A stretch of DNA of 40,794 bases from JARRRD01 sp046706685 (lineage in GTDB: Bacteria > Nitrospirota > Thermodesulfovibrionia > Thermodesulfovibrionales > UBA6898), in assembly GCA_046706685.1 (NCBI GenBank), contig JBJKPE010000014.1, positions 1 through 40,794 on the forward strand, read 5' to 3'. The notes under the pieces are model-generated. The model searched no databases. It saw only the letters and a program-made list of their open reading frames with translations, and was not told the DNA's origin. The translations under genes were made by a program, and so were the position numbers. This document shows, piece by piece, positions 1 to 8,898 of the stretch. The stretch's first letter is position 1. Each line of letters opens with the position of its first letter.

Positions 1-746
1 AGAAGCTTTGCATATTTCAGAAAAGATCCCCCCGCGTTCATAAGGGAAATAACGATTCCGTCCAGGCCGTCCATGAAGCCGAGCTTCAAGAAGTATGTTC
101 GAAAAAACATCCACGTTGAATGAACCAGCGGTGTCAGACAGTTGCACCTTCTGCCGGACAAAAACAGCTCGTTTGCAATCCAGGAAGAATATGTGTTCAT
201 CCTTGCGATCATATCCGCGTAATCTTGAAAGCTGCGATGTTCTATGAGCGCATCAAGATCCAGAATTTTGCCTTGCACGCTGACCGAGGAATGTGTGAGG
301 CCCTTCACTCTGCACTTCTTTTTATTGAATAGCCTGACGAGCCTGTCCGGCCACCATCCGCTGTGCCGAATTGCGCGATCGCCGATAAAATTCTTCCTCC
401 TCAAACGGTAGGCATCAGCCGGCCGGTGCTTCAGGGCACCCTTGATAATCTCCAGTGATTCAGATGGTAGTCTTTCGTCGGCATCCAGCATTAGCACCCA
501 GTCGAAATTGCACTTGTCGATAGCCTTTTGTTTTTGCGGGCCGTCGCCGGCCCATTCCTCTCTGAATACCCTGCAACCGAACTCACCGGCTATCTCTGCG
601 GTCATATCTGTCGTTTTTGAATCTACAACGACAACGATATCACCGAATTCCTTTACAGATTCAAGACATGAAGCGATAGCAGCTTCCTCATTATAAGCAA
701 TGATGCTGACAGACACCGGTATCTTGCTATTACTTTCCATAAACAT
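1..746 (-). CDS. Family 2 glycosyltransferase, WaaE/LgtF-like (partial)
   Basis: The frame stays open to the window edge, so the C-terminus is missing; about 248 codons are visible. The N-terminus has the GT-A signature VSIIAYNEEAAIASCLESV, then VVVVDSKTTDMT and the metal-binding DAD in MLDADERLP. The later WWPDRLVRLFNKK stretch is typical of the WaaE/LgtF-type transferases that add a hexose to an LPS inner core or similar lipid-linked glycan. It probably acts at the cytoplasmic membrane face using a nucleotide sugar. Two in-frame ATGs (746 and 740) are possible starts. It follows the O-antigen ligase-like gene by 74 bp on the same strand, so a shared polysaccharide operon is likely. The family is clear; the sugar is unknown. 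Confidence 0.85.
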   Translation of the reverse strand, partial: MFMESNSKIPVSVSIIAYNEEAAIASCLESVKEFGDIVVVVDSKTTDMTAEIAGEFGCRVFREEWAGDGPQKQKAIDKCNFDWVLMLDADERLPSESLEIIKGALKHRPADAYRLRRKNFIGDRAIRHSGWWPDRLVRLFNKKKCRVKGLTHSSVSVQGKILDLDALIEHRSFQDYADMIARMNTYSSWIANELFLSGRRCNCLTPLVHSTWMFFRTYFLKLGFMDGLDGIVISLMNAGGSFLKYAKL

Positions 747-820
747 TGCCTTTGGATGTCAGACAGGCCGCTAAAAGACGGGAGACGATCCGTTCGCACC
801 GGAATCTGACCATCACGAAA

Positions 821-2137
821 TCATCCTCTCCCTGCCGTGGGATGGAGAAATAAATTGCTTTCACAGGCCGCGGAAGGAGCGAGGGACGATTTCCTGAGAG
901 CCACGCCCATTATGAGAGCAAAAGAGCAGATCAAAACGTGGATGTTGAAGAGGGATTCCGTGAAGCCGCCTGTCGCGTAATGGCACGACACCGCCATGGC
1001 AATGAACCCTAAAGGCCTTGATTCCCTGGCCTGGAGCATCAGTCTCGCCGACGCGAATGCCCTGTATAAGATATAAAGAAGGGCGGACAGGCCGAGGAGC
1101 CCGTTTTCGGCAAGTGCAAAAAGATACATGTTGTGAGGCTGATTGTATTGCAGGACAAATTGGGGCAGCCTGCCAGCCTGCACGTACTTTAAAACGGTTA
1201 CCTCGTAATTGCCGGTTCCTACGCCCCATAACGGGCTGGAAAGAAACATCCGCCATGCAGCTTTCCACATCACGAACCTGCCGCCCAGGGACGTCGATCT
1301 TACATCAGAGAAGAACATGGATATGTCCGAAAATATCTGGTCTATTCTGGTGTGAACGATGTCTACAAAAAGGTAGGCGGCAAGGCCTGCGGCCAGGAAC
1401 AGGAGGACAGAAAGAAAGGCCAGTTTTTTGTCCCTTGTCAAAAAATAAATCAGGACTATTATGGCAACCATGATCCCCGCCCAGGCCGTTCTTGAGAGGG
1501 AAAAAAGTACACATAGCGTCCCCGCCGCAACGAATGAAATGAGGGCAGTTCGTGAGAGGGCATTACGGAAAAAAGAACTGAAAAAGACGAGGGAAAGAGC
1601 CGCATAAAGCCCTATCGCATTGAGATTACCGAACCAGATGTGATGCATGCCGGGAGGGCTTAATGGTAACATATGTGCTCCGCCTCCGATAATGCCGAAG
1701 TATTTCAGTGCAGCAATCAGGTCAAGAACATATATGCCTGCTATGAACGCAAACAATACCTCTTCAGTCCTTTTACGCCTCAGCTCGGGGTCATGCTCCA
1801 TATCCAGGATGCCGGAGATCATAAGGTAAATGAGCAGAAGATTCGAGATGCTCTTTATACCGGATAAGCCTTTCAAAAGGTCGCCCGAAAGGAACAGTCC
1901 CGCCGCAGCGACGAGAATGAAGAGGGCGATGGGTATTACAAGAGGTTGCCGAAACGACGGGTAAACGTCGCTCCTTGCCTCCCGGTGACGAATAACAAGA
2001 ACGAGGCAGTAAACATAGATGAGGCCCATGACCAAGGTGTTGGCACTCTTGGAAACAGGCATTAATACTGCGAATATGGGCAGCAGGTTAAAGAGGATCG
2101 TATATCGGCCGGACTTACGCACAATATCTAGTTTCAA
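821..2137 (-). CDS. O-antigen ligase/polymerase family membrane protein (Wzy_C)
   Basis: A 438-residue protein with about eleven hydrophobic segments. A large extracytoplasmic loop in the C-terminal half carries the Wzy_C hallmarks GRFVMWKAAWRMFLSSPLWG, GVGTGNYE and QPHNMYLFALAENGLLGL. Members of this family ligate or polymerise undecaprenyl-linked glycans at the periplasmic face: WaaL attaches O-antigen to lipid A-core, Wzy polymerises repeat units. Sequence alone does not separate the two, but the flanking glycosyltransferases support a surface-glycan role. The start is a TTG preceded by AGAGGAA, which leaves a short spacer; a GTG 15 bp downstream is an alternative. A stop codon lies a few codons upstream, so the N-terminus cannot extend much. 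Confidence 0.85.
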   Translation of the reverse strand: MKLDIVRKSGRYTILFNLLPIFAVLMPVSKSANTLVMGLIYVYCLVLVIRHREARSDVYPSFRQPLVIPIALFILVAAAGLFLSGDLLKGLSGIKSISNLLLIYLMISGILDMEHDPELRRKRTEEVLFAFIAGIYVLDLIAALKYFGIIGGGAHMLPLSPPGMHHIWFGNLNAIGLYAALSLVFFSSFFRNALSRTALISFVAAGTLCVLFSLSRTAWAGIMVAIIVLIYFLTRDKKLAFLSVLLFLAAGLAAYLFVDIVHTRIDQIFSDISMFFSDVRSTSLGGRFVMWKAAWRMFLSSPLWGVGTGNYEVTVLKYVQAGRLPQFVLQYNQPHNMYLFALAENGLLGLSALLYILYRAFASARLMLQARESRPLGFIAMAVSCHYATGGFTESLFNIHVLICSFALIMGVALRKSSLAPSAACESNLFLHPTAGRG

Positions 2138-2279
2138 TTCCTCTGTATATTATCAAAAAGCATGATATTTTTAAAGAATTCCCCGGGTGGGATAGGAGGG
2201 GGGTCTGCGTGCCGCCGTGAAGTCTTCGCTGAGGTTATATCGGGAGCCGCCCCCCGGGAAAAGCTGTTCTCCCCGCCTG

Positions 2280-3371
2280 TCACGCCGTCGCGAGCACATC
2301 TCTGAGCATGTTCTCGAAGGCGACACTGATCGCATCCTCCGAATAATATTGTTCCACCGTCGCTCTGCCTTCTCCGGAGAGGCGGAAAGACAGCGCTTTG
2401 TCGTCTATCAGGCGCGAGATTGCATCAGCCAGCCCCTCCAGGTCTCCCGGATGCACAAGGATCCCGTTCATTCCGTCCTTCACAACCTCGGGGATGCCGC
2501 CGGTCGCTGTTGCTATCACGGGCCTGCCCATCGCCATCGCCTCGATGATCACCATTCCGAATGCCTCCCGGCATGTGGAGGGAAGGACGAAGATGTCCAT
2601 AGCGGCGTACATCCTCTCCATGTCACTTCTAAGGCCCGCGAAAACGACTTTGTCGCGGACAGACAGGCGAATGGCCTCCTGTTCGAGTGTGGTCCTTTCA
2701 GGTCCTTCGCCCACATACAACAGCTTGAGGGCGGGATATCGTACGGTCAGACTTCCTGCTGCCCGGAGAAGGTCAAAAACCCCTTTGCCTCTATGAAGCT
2801 TTCCTGCTGTTCCGACTACGATGTCGCGTTCTGTAAACCCGAGTTCCTTCCGAGCTGATTCGCGATGACCGCCCGAAGGTTCGAACCACCCGACGTCGAC
2901 GGCGTTATAAATCACTGTTATCTTCTCATCTGGAACGCCGCATTCCTTCAGCGCGTCTCTTACGGCGAGGCTCACAGCGACGACTCTATGGACATGACGC
3001 TCAATCAGGCGGCGGGTCGCCTTCTTGAGCCTGTCCACCTGGTGCCGCACAAAGACGATCCTGATGCCGAGGACCTTCGCTGCAACCGTGGCGGGCCAGT
3101 ATTCCTTGCCGAGGTTAGCAACGATGATTTCGATGCCTTCCCTCTTTGCTGTTGCAATGATCCTCCACAGGGCCGTAAGATCGGCCGAATTTACAACCTT
3201 TATGTCCCTCACGGGAATACCGGTCCTGACGGCATTCCCGCTTACGGTTCCTGCGCGGGGACATCCTATGATAACCTTGTGCCCTTTCTTTATGAGGGCT
3301 GAGGCGAGGGTAACGGAATGAGACTCGATTCCGCCCCACCCCTTGCCGCCGTTCAGGATCAGGACATTCAA
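2280..3371 (-). CDS. Family 4 glycosyltransferase (GT-B fold)
   Basis: A 363-residue GT-B enzyme. The N-terminal acceptor domain begins LILNGGKGWGGIESHSVTLA, where the glycine-rich loop precedes helix one. The C-terminal domain contains VGTAGKLHRGKG, LLYVGEGPER and the donor-binding EX7E motif (EAFGMVIIE) followed by AMAMGRPVIATATGGIPEVV. It would transfer a sugar from a nucleotide or lipid donor while building a surface glycan. The best start is TTG at 3371, because the nearby upstream ATG runs straight into a stop. It is first in the minus-strand run that continues into the O-antigen ligase-like gene 142 bp downstream. It diverges from ugd across a 140 bp intergenic region. Specificity cannot be read from the sequence. 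Confidence 0.9.
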   Translation of the reverse strand: MNVLILNGGKGWGGIESHSVTLASALIKKGHKVIIGCPRAGTVSGNAVRTGIPVRDIKVVNSADLTALWRIIATAKREGIEIIVANLGKEYWPATVAAKVLGIRIVFVRHQVDRLKKATRRLIERHVHRVVAVSLAVRDALKECGVPDEKITVIYNAVDVGWFEPSGGHRESARKELGFTERDIVVGTAGKLHRGKGVFDLLRAAGSLTVRYPALKLLYVGEGPERTTLEQEAIRLSVRDKVVFAGLRSDMERMYAAMDIFVLPSTCREAFGMVIIEAMAMGRPVIATATGGIPEVVKDGMNGILVHPGDLEGLADAISRLIDDKALSFRLSGEGRATVEQYYSEDAISVAFENMLRDVLATA

Positions 3372-3449
3372 GCCTTCAATCCATTTCTTGTCTCATAGTC
3401 GGAACGCATTCAAGTTATTATAGAATATACACGTGATGTCGAGGCCATG

Positions 3450-3479
3450 TTTACAATAAGTTCTTTTTTTTGGCATAAT
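3450..3479 (+). promoter_or_regulatory. Candidate sigma-70 promoter for ugd
   Basis: TTTACA (3450-3455) and CATAAT (3474-3479) are separated by 18 bp and sit 32 bp ahead of the ugd ATG. The elements are close to consensus but not ideal, and the region is A+T rich, so a chance match is possible. Confidence 0.35.
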
Positions 3480-3511
3480 TACTAACTTCCGTAATTAATC
3501 AGAGGGAAAAA

Positions 3512-4828
3512 ATGCACATAGGGATAGTCGGTACGGGGTATGTCGGGCTCGTCACAGGGGTCTGCTTCGCGGAATTCGGAATTTTTGTGACCTGTGTCGA
3601 CAAAGACGCCGAAAAGGTACGGGCTCTGAGAAAGGGCCAAATACAGTTCTACGAGCCGGGACTTGAGGACCTCGTAAAGAGAAATATAAAGAACGGGCAC
3701 CTCAGGTTTTCAACCAGGATCCGAGACGCCGTTGACTCCTCTCTGGTCATATTTATTGCGGTGGGAACGCCTCCCCGCGGCGACGGGTCCGCCGACATGA
3801 GGTATATCGATGAAGTGGTTGAGCAAATAGCCGGAAACATTAACGGTTATAAAGTCATTGTAATGAAGAGCACCGTGCCCATCGGGACGTGTTCGAGGGT
3901 AAGGGAGACCATTTCGAAGAAGTTAAAAGAGAAGGTCGACTTCGATATCGTATCCAACCCGGAGTTTCTGAGGGAGGGGTCGGCAATTGAAGATTTCATG
4001 AGACCGAACAGGGTCGTTATAGGCGCCGAAAGCCAGCAGGCGGCGGCCATAATGAAAGACCTGTACAGACCTCTCTACCTTATAGAAACACCATTCATAA
4101 CTACGAATATCAAGACGGCTGAGCTCATCAAGTATGCTTCCAATTCCTTCCTGGCGGTTAAGATATCCTTTATAAACGAGATGGCGAACCTCTGCGAAAA
4201 GGTTGGCGCCGATGTGCAGATGGTAGCCAGGGGGATGGGCCTGGACAGGAGAATAGGCCCCAAATTTCTTCATAGCGGGCCGGGGTACGGGGGATCGTGT
4301 TTCCCGAAGGACACCCGTGCTCTTATCGCGATTGCGGACGGCCACGGGGTGGAACTCGGTGTTGTGAAGGCCGCGGTTGGGGCCAATGAAGAACAGAAAC
4401 AGTTGATGATAGGGAAGATAAGGAAGGGGTTGGGCAAGATTAAGAGTAAAAAGATAGCAGTACTCGGTCTTTCCTTCAAGCCGAATACAAATGATATGCG
4501 CGAAGCCCCGTCTTTGTATATAATAGACAAGCTGTTGAAAGAAGGAGCGGCGATAAAGGCGTTTGACCCGGTGGCCATAGCCGATGCCAGGAAGTTGCTT
4601 GATAAAAAGGTGAAATACGCCGTGGATCCTTACGACTGCGTGAAGGACGCCGATGCGGTTGTGATTGTTACCGAGTGGAATGAATTCAGGAACTTGGAGA
4701 TGGCGAGAATAAGGAAGCTCATGAAAACGCCGTACTTCTTCGACTTGAGAAATATTTACGAATCTGAGAAAATGATTAAGCTCGGGTTCAACTACTTCAG
4801 CGTAGGAAGAGAAAAAACGGGCGATTAG
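3512..4828 (+). CDS. ugd: UDP-glucose 6-dehydrogenase
   Basis: A 438-residue enzyme of normal length that oxidises UDP-glucose to UDP-glucuronate with two NAD+, supplying uronic acid for surface polysaccharide. The Rossmann motif GTGYVGL is at residues 7-13, followed by AVGTPP, KSTVPIGT and NPEFLREGSA. The catalytic Cys263 lies in GPGYGGSCFPKD. The C-terminal UDP-binding domain contains GLSFKPNTNDMREAPS. An AGAGG ribosome site precedes the ATG. Every expected motif is intact, so the gene should be functional. It diverges from the glycosyltransferase cluster. Its stop codon TAG is formed by bases 8-10 of the downstream tRNA-Val, so the CDS and the tRNA overlap by 10 bp. A related UDP-ManNAc dehydrogenase is less likely given the motif set. 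Confidence 0.95.
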   Translation: MHIGIVGTGYVGLVTGVCFAEFGIFVTCVDKDAEKVRALRKGQIQFYEPGLEDLVKRNIKNGHLRFSTRIRDAVDSSLVIFIAVGTPPRGDGSADMRYIDEVVEQIAGNINGYKVIVMKSTVPIGTCSRVRETISKKLKEKVDFDIVSNPEFLREGSAIEDFMRPNRVVIGAESQQAAAIMKDLYRPLYLIETPFITTNIKTAELIKYASNSFLAVKISFINEMANLCEKVGADVQMVARGMGLDRRIGPKFLHSGPGYGGSCFPKDTRALIAIADGHGVELGVVKAAVGANEEQKQLMIGKIRKGLGKIKSKKIAVLGLSFKPNTNDMREAPSLYIIDKLLKEGAAIKAFDPVAIADARKLLDKKVKYAVDPYDCVKDADAVVIVTEWNEFRNLEMARIRKLMKTPYFFDLRNIYESEKMIKLGFNYFSVGREKTGD

Positions 4829-4893
4829 CTCAGCGGGAGAGCGCTGCCTTCACACGGCAGAGGCCACTGGTTCGAAACCAGTATCGCCCACCA
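4819..4893 (+). tRNA. tRNA-Val (anticodon CAC)
   Basis: A complete cloverleaf. The acceptor stem GGGCGAT pairs with ATCGCCC, the D arm is GCTC/GAGC, the anticodon stem CTGCC/GGCAG encloses loop TTCACAC (anticodon CAC), and the T arm is ACTGG/CCAGT with a TTCGAAA loop. Discriminator A and an encoded CCA end at 4893. Length is 75 nt with CCA. Its first 10 nt are also the last codons and stop of ugd. Confidence 0.97.
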
Positions 4894-4903
4894 TTTAAAG
4901 ATC

Positions 4904-4936
4904 AGGGACTTATGCTTTATTGGCATAGCCCTTTTT
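4904..4936 (+). terminator. Intrinsic terminator after tRNA-Val
   Basis: AGGG at 4904-4907 pairs with CCCT at 4929-4932, and TATGC pairs with GCATA inside a bulged stem with a 6-7 nt loop. A run of five T follows. It probably ends the ugd/tRNA-Val transcript. Confidence 0.6.
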
Positions 4937-4976
4937 GTTGGATTGTCTGTTAAATCGTCCGGTTGATGGGGCTGTT

Positions 4977-6152
4977 TTGAATTTTAGACGGTTACTGATA
5001 AATAAGAAATCAGCCTATCGGAACATCGGTTTTTCATTATGGATTTTAACTGTTCTCATTATAAGTATTCTCGTTTTCATCGCTCCGCTGAAACATAGTG
5101 TTACGCCCACTTACCATGAAGCCGTCGAAAGATGGCTGACGGCAAAATCCCTGTATTTCCATGCGAGTTATTTTTATTTTCCGCAATTTGTTCTAATTTT
5201 TGCTCCGTTTCATTACCTGCCTATGCCCTTCAGTGACATCCTGTGGCGTATATTTCAAGCCGGTTTGCTGATCACGGGCATATGGAGAATGGTTAAACTG
5301 CTGCCTTCATCGGAAAGAGGAATTTTTTTTCTATACATGTCGCTCGTTGCGCTTACCCCATGTATAGGAGCTATGCGTGATGGTCAGGCTAACGTGTTGT
5401 TTGCAGCTTTGACAGTCACCTCTGTTGTCTATCTTGCTGAGTCTCGGTGGTGGCTTGCCGCTATGTGCATGATTTCTTCGCTTGCTATCAAGCCCATAGG
5501 GCTGGTTCTGATTTCGTTGGCGGCGATCTGTTATCGTCTGACAATCAGGAAGCTCGTTATCTGTCTTTGCATCTTTTTGCTTTTACCCTTCTTTTTTGCT
5601 GATCCTTCATATGTCTTCTCACAATATCAGCAATCCTTTGCACACCTGTTTTCTGCCTCGCTTACTACGGAAAATCGTTTTTCAGATTTGAATGGACTTC
5701 TTAGGTCACTCGGAATGGGCCTCACTGGAGCGTTATCGCAAGGCATTAGAATCATAGCCGGAATCCTGGTTGCGGGGCTATGGTGGAAAGGCTCCAAGCG
5801 AATGTCTGAACCTGAACGTTCATTCCTTCTGCTAGGGTTGTCAACTACGTATCTCATGCTCTTTAATCCGATGACTGAGGTAAACAGTTATGTTATTGTA
5901 GCTCCAAGCATTGCATATTATGCCGTCTATTACCTCAAGATGGAAGTCAGCCCGAAACTTGGATGGAGCCTGGCATTTATAGGCTTATCAATTGGGCTTC
6001 TTCCTGAGCTGGTTCGACCATTCACCAAGCATTTGGGTCTATGGTGGGATCCTCTGACGATGATGTTTTTCATGATCTTTCTGACGTCCAGAATCTTAAT
6101 AAAGAGACCCTTCGAAAGAAACATCCGGGATACAAAGATCGCAGGATTTTGA
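4977..6152 (+). CDS. GT87-like (DUF2029) polytopic glycosyltransferase
   Basis: A very hydrophobic protein of about 390 residues with around ten membrane segments. It resembles the GT87/DUF2029 family of polyprenyl-phosphate-dependent mannosyltransferases: an early periplasmic loop with YHEAVERWLTAKSLYF, then MRDGQANVLFAALTV and SLAIKPIGLVLISLAA. Such enzymes add a sugar to lipid-linked glycans on the outer membrane face, which fits the neighbouring polysaccharide genes. The start is unresolved because there is no ATG. The frame is open from a TTG at 4935, but that lies in the U-tract of the preceding terminator, so TTG at 4977 is chosen tentatively. The gene is visibly more A+T rich than its neighbours, which may reflect transfer of a cell-surface gene. 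Confidence 0.7.
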   Translation: MNFRRLLINKKSAYRNIGFSLWILTVLIISILVFIAPLKHSVTPTYHEAVERWLTAKSLYFHASYFYFPQFVLIFAPFHYLPMPFSDILWRIFQAGLLITGIWRMVKLLPSSERGIFFLYMSLVALTPCIGAMRDGQANVLFAALTVTSVVYLAESRWWLAAMCMISSLAIKPIGLVLISLAAICYRLTIRKLVICLCIFLLLPFFFADPSYVFSQYQQSFAHLFSASLTTENRFSDLNGLLRSLGMGLTGALSQGIRIIAGILVAGLWWKGSKRMSEPERSFLLLGLSTTYLMLFNPMTEVNSYVIVAPSIAYYAVYYLKMEVSPKLGWSLAFIGLSIGLLPELVRPFTKHLGLWWDPLTMMFFMIFLTSRILIKRPFERNIRDTKIAGF

Positions 6153-6705
6153 GCGGGTTCATTTTCACTTTTTCAGGGGTCGTACTGATGGCAGGTGGTA
6201 ACCGTTCTTGTCTTTTACCTCACAAACACAAACAGCGTCCTCTGGATTTTCGCCTGCTTCCATCGTAACCCCGCTGTTCTGTTCATGTTTGTGTCCAAAG
6301 GAACCATATTGTTACCCAAAAGTGTCACTTTCTCACGACTTTGCATGTTTTACGGCAGATTTGGTCGTGACGGAATTGGTCTGAATTTTGCTTCTTTAAT
6401 TTATTAAGCGGTCGACAAAAATATCGCAAGCCGTCGCGCTCGCTCATTGCGACCGGACGACGGGAGGCATTGAATACTAAGAAGGAGCTCGGAGCACTCC
6501 CGGCGGGTCACGGGACAAAAACCGGGATGACAGCAAGTCGATCTTAATTGAGGGGTTAAAAGGAATATACATTATGCGTTCTTTTTTCTGCGGATTCATG
6601 AAAGAGAACAGGACAATAGTTTGATATGGCAGATGCGGCAGTTTCTGACAATCTGATATTCTCGAGTGACATAATAAAGTTGTTACGCGGTGGAGGGCGG
6701 CGACG
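6153..6705. other. Intergenic region without a supported gene
   Basis: 553 bp between the GT87-like gene and the GGDEF-EAL gene. Short open frames exist (for example 6195-6407) but have no family resemblance or convincing ribosome site. The centre holds broken palindromic sequence rich in CCGG and CGACGG around 6410-6540, resembling intergenic repeat debris. The only functional element supported is the GGAGGG ribosome site of the next gene. Confidence 0.5.
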
Positions 6706-8874
6706 GTGAACTCCAACCCTGCAGGGAGAAAGGGAGGCAGTTATGAAGATCCTGAAAGATTGAAGGGTTTTGTGTCTGAGTTAAGAGCGAATGAGAAGAC
6801 GGCTTATGAGACAATAGAGAGATACGCTGCCTGCATCGTCGACGGAGCACGGGGACCTATGCTGATGTTGGCTGCCGACCTGAAGGTTATCTCCGCGAAT
6901 AAGAGTTTCCGGGACACCTTTAAGCTATTACCCAATGACATGCTGGGAAGAAAATTTTATGAAATAGGAAACGGGCAATGGGACATCCCGGCAATGCGAA
7001 CGCTGATCGGGGAGCTTCTTCCAAAAAACGCTGCGGTCGATGGCTACGACGTTGAGAATACTTTTCCCGGTATCGGGCACAAAAAAATGCTGGTCAACGG
7101 CCGTCGCGTTTACATTCAGGAGACCGGCACATACGTGATCCTGCTTGCGGTGGAAGATGTCACGGATCGCAGGTTGATGGAAAAAAAATTTGCGGAACTG
7201 GAGGAGCGTTACAGTACTGCTTTTAACTACCTGAAAAAGATCATCAATTCCATAGCGGACCCCATATTCGTGAAAGACAGGCAGCACCGCTGGGTATTAC
7301 TCAACGATGCCTTTTGCAGCTTTATGGGATACAGCAGGGATCAGTTGAGGGGGAAAACGGATTATGATATTTTCCCGCGCAACGAAGCTGAGATATTCTG
7401 GGCAAACGATGAGAGTGTTTTTACCACGGGAAAGGAAAACATAAACGAGGAGCAGGTTACCGACGCCAAAAGTATCGTTCATACCACGGTGACAAAAAAA
7501 AGCTTATATACGGACGAGCGGGGGAAGCAATTCATTGTCGGCATCGTCCGTGATATATCCGAACGCAAACAGATGGAAGAAACCATAAGGCATCAGGCAT
7601 TTTATGACCCTCTCACGGATCTTGCCAACAGGAGGTTATTTGTCGAACACCTTAATCTGGAAATGGCCCATGCGCACCGCAATAACAAGAAAATGGGGGT
7701 ATTTTTCCTGGACCTTGATAATTTCAAGGCCATCAACGATACTCTGGGACATGCCACGGGCGATGAATTGCTGAAGGACGTAGCCGGACGTCTCAGGTCC
7801 TGCGTTCGCGCCTCTGACCTGGTCGCGCGCTTTGGAGGAGATGAATTCAATGTACTTATGTATGATGTCACCGAGCCTGACGAAATGGCGATAAGTGCCG
7901 GGAAAATGCTATCGGTCTTCAATGAGCCGTTTATGATTGGCGGGCATGAACTTCATGTTTCAACAAGTATAGGAATTAGTATCTATCCCGACGATGGGAG
8001 AGATGCCGCTGATCTGCTTAAACATGCGGATATGGCCATGTATCACTCGAAGGAAAGCGGCAGGAACACCTTTCAGTTTTACGAACCTGCCATGAATGTC
8101 AGAACGCTGGAGCGGGCGTCGCTGGAATACCACCTTCGCCGGTCGATCGAACAGGGGGAGCTCCTGGTATATTATCAACCTCAGGTGGATGTCTCTACGC
8201 AGAGGGTTACCTGCGTCGAAGCGCTGATACGCTGGCAGCATCCTACACTGGGTCTCCTGAACCCGGTGGGATTTTTGCCGCTGGCCGAAGAGAGCGGACT
8301 TATTCTGTCCATAGATTCGTGGATTCTGCGCGAGGCCTGCGCACAGAACAAGGCCTGGCAAGAGGCCGGATTTCCTCCTATTTGTGTTTCGGTAAACCTT
8401 TCCGCCAGGCAGTTCAAGCAGCCGGACTTTGCCGAGAAAGTATCCGAGGTATTGAGAGAGACCGGCCTCAGCCCCCGGTACCTTGATCTTGAAATTACCG
8501 AAAACACCGTAATGCGCGACATCGAGATGAACATGACCAACTTGACCAGGCTGACGGACATGGGTGTAAGTTTCGCCATCGACGATTTCGGCACGGGATA
8601 CACATCTTTGGGATGGCTCAGGAAGCTGCCGATTGAAAAGCTGAAGATCGATAAATCACTGATGAAAGATATTGAAGGGAGGCCCGGTAACAGAGCGATA
8701 ATAAATGCGATAATTGCCCTGGCGCACAATCTGAAACTGAAAGTGGTTGCGGAAGGAGTGGAGACCGAAGACGAGGTTTCATTCCTGCGTTTCAGCGGAT
8801 GTGACGAGATGCAGGGATATGTTTTCAGCAAGGCCGTTCCTGCGGAAGAGGTAATGACGTTGATTTCGCATTAA
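6706..8874 (+). CDS. PAS-PAS-GGDEF-EAL cyclic di-GMP signalling protein
   Basis: A 722-residue cytoplasmic protein without membrane segments. Two PAS domains (about 40-150 and 170-290; the second includes SIADPIFVKDRQHRWVLLND) precede a GGDEF domain with the intact motif GGDEF at 377-381. An inhibitory-type RASD sits exactly five residues before it. The EAL domain begins around 465 with EAL at 505-507, EITENTVM, DDFGTGYTSL and VAEGVE, all residues expected for an active phosphodiesterase. Synthesis and hydrolysis of c-di-GMP may therefore both be possible, gated by PAS ligands. Translation starts at GTG 6706 behind GGTGGAGGG. It is monocistronic and converges on the TPR/pseudoprotease gene 24 bp away. 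A possible GEMM-type riboswitch target lies at 22876-25251. Confidence 0.93.
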   Translation: MNSNPAGRKGGSYEDPERLKGFVSELRANEKTAYETIERYAACIVDGARGPMLMLAADLKVISANKSFRDTFKLLPNDMLGRKFYEIGNGQWDIPAMRTLIGELLPKNAAVDGYDVENTFPGIGHKKMLVNGRRVYIQETGTYVILLAVEDVTDRRLMEKKFAELEERYSTAFNYLKKIINSIADPIFVKDRQHRWVLLNDAFCSFMGYSRDQLRGKTDYDIFPRNEAEIFWANDESVFTTGKENINEEQVTDAKSIVHTTVTKKSLYTDERGKQFIVGIVRDISERKQMEETIRHQAFYDPLTDLANRRLFVEHLNLEMAHAHRNNKKMGVFFLDLDNFKAINDTLGHATGDELLKDVAGRLRSCVRASDLVARFGGDEFNVLMYDVTEPDEMAISAGKMLSVFNEPFMIGGHELHVSTSIGISIYPDDGRDAADLLKHADMAMYHSKESGRNTFQFYEPAMNVRTLERASLEYHLRRSIEQGELLVYYQPQVDVSTQRVTCVEALIRWQHPTLGLLNPVGFLPLAEESGLILSIDSWILREACAQNKAWQEAGFPPICVSVNLSARQFKQPDFAEKVSEVLRETGLSPRYLDLEITENTVMRDIEMNMTNLTRLTDMGVSFAIDDFGTGYTSLGWLRKLPIEKLKIDKSLMKDIEGRPGNRAIINAIIALAHNLKLKVVAEGVETEDEVSFLRFSGCDEMQGYVFSKAVPAEEVMTLISH

Positions 8875-8898
8875 CCTGCAGACCGAGTCTTAATCATA

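Noticed and set aside
2179..2262. Inverted repeat TTCCCCGGG / CCCGGGAA between two polysaccharide genes
   Set aside because: The arms are separated by about 60 bp and there is no T-run, so neither a terminator nor an operator can be supported.
6195..6407. A 70-codon open frame in the gap before the GGDEF-EAL gene
   Set aside because: No ribosome site, no family similarity, and it lies among repeat-like intergenic sequence.
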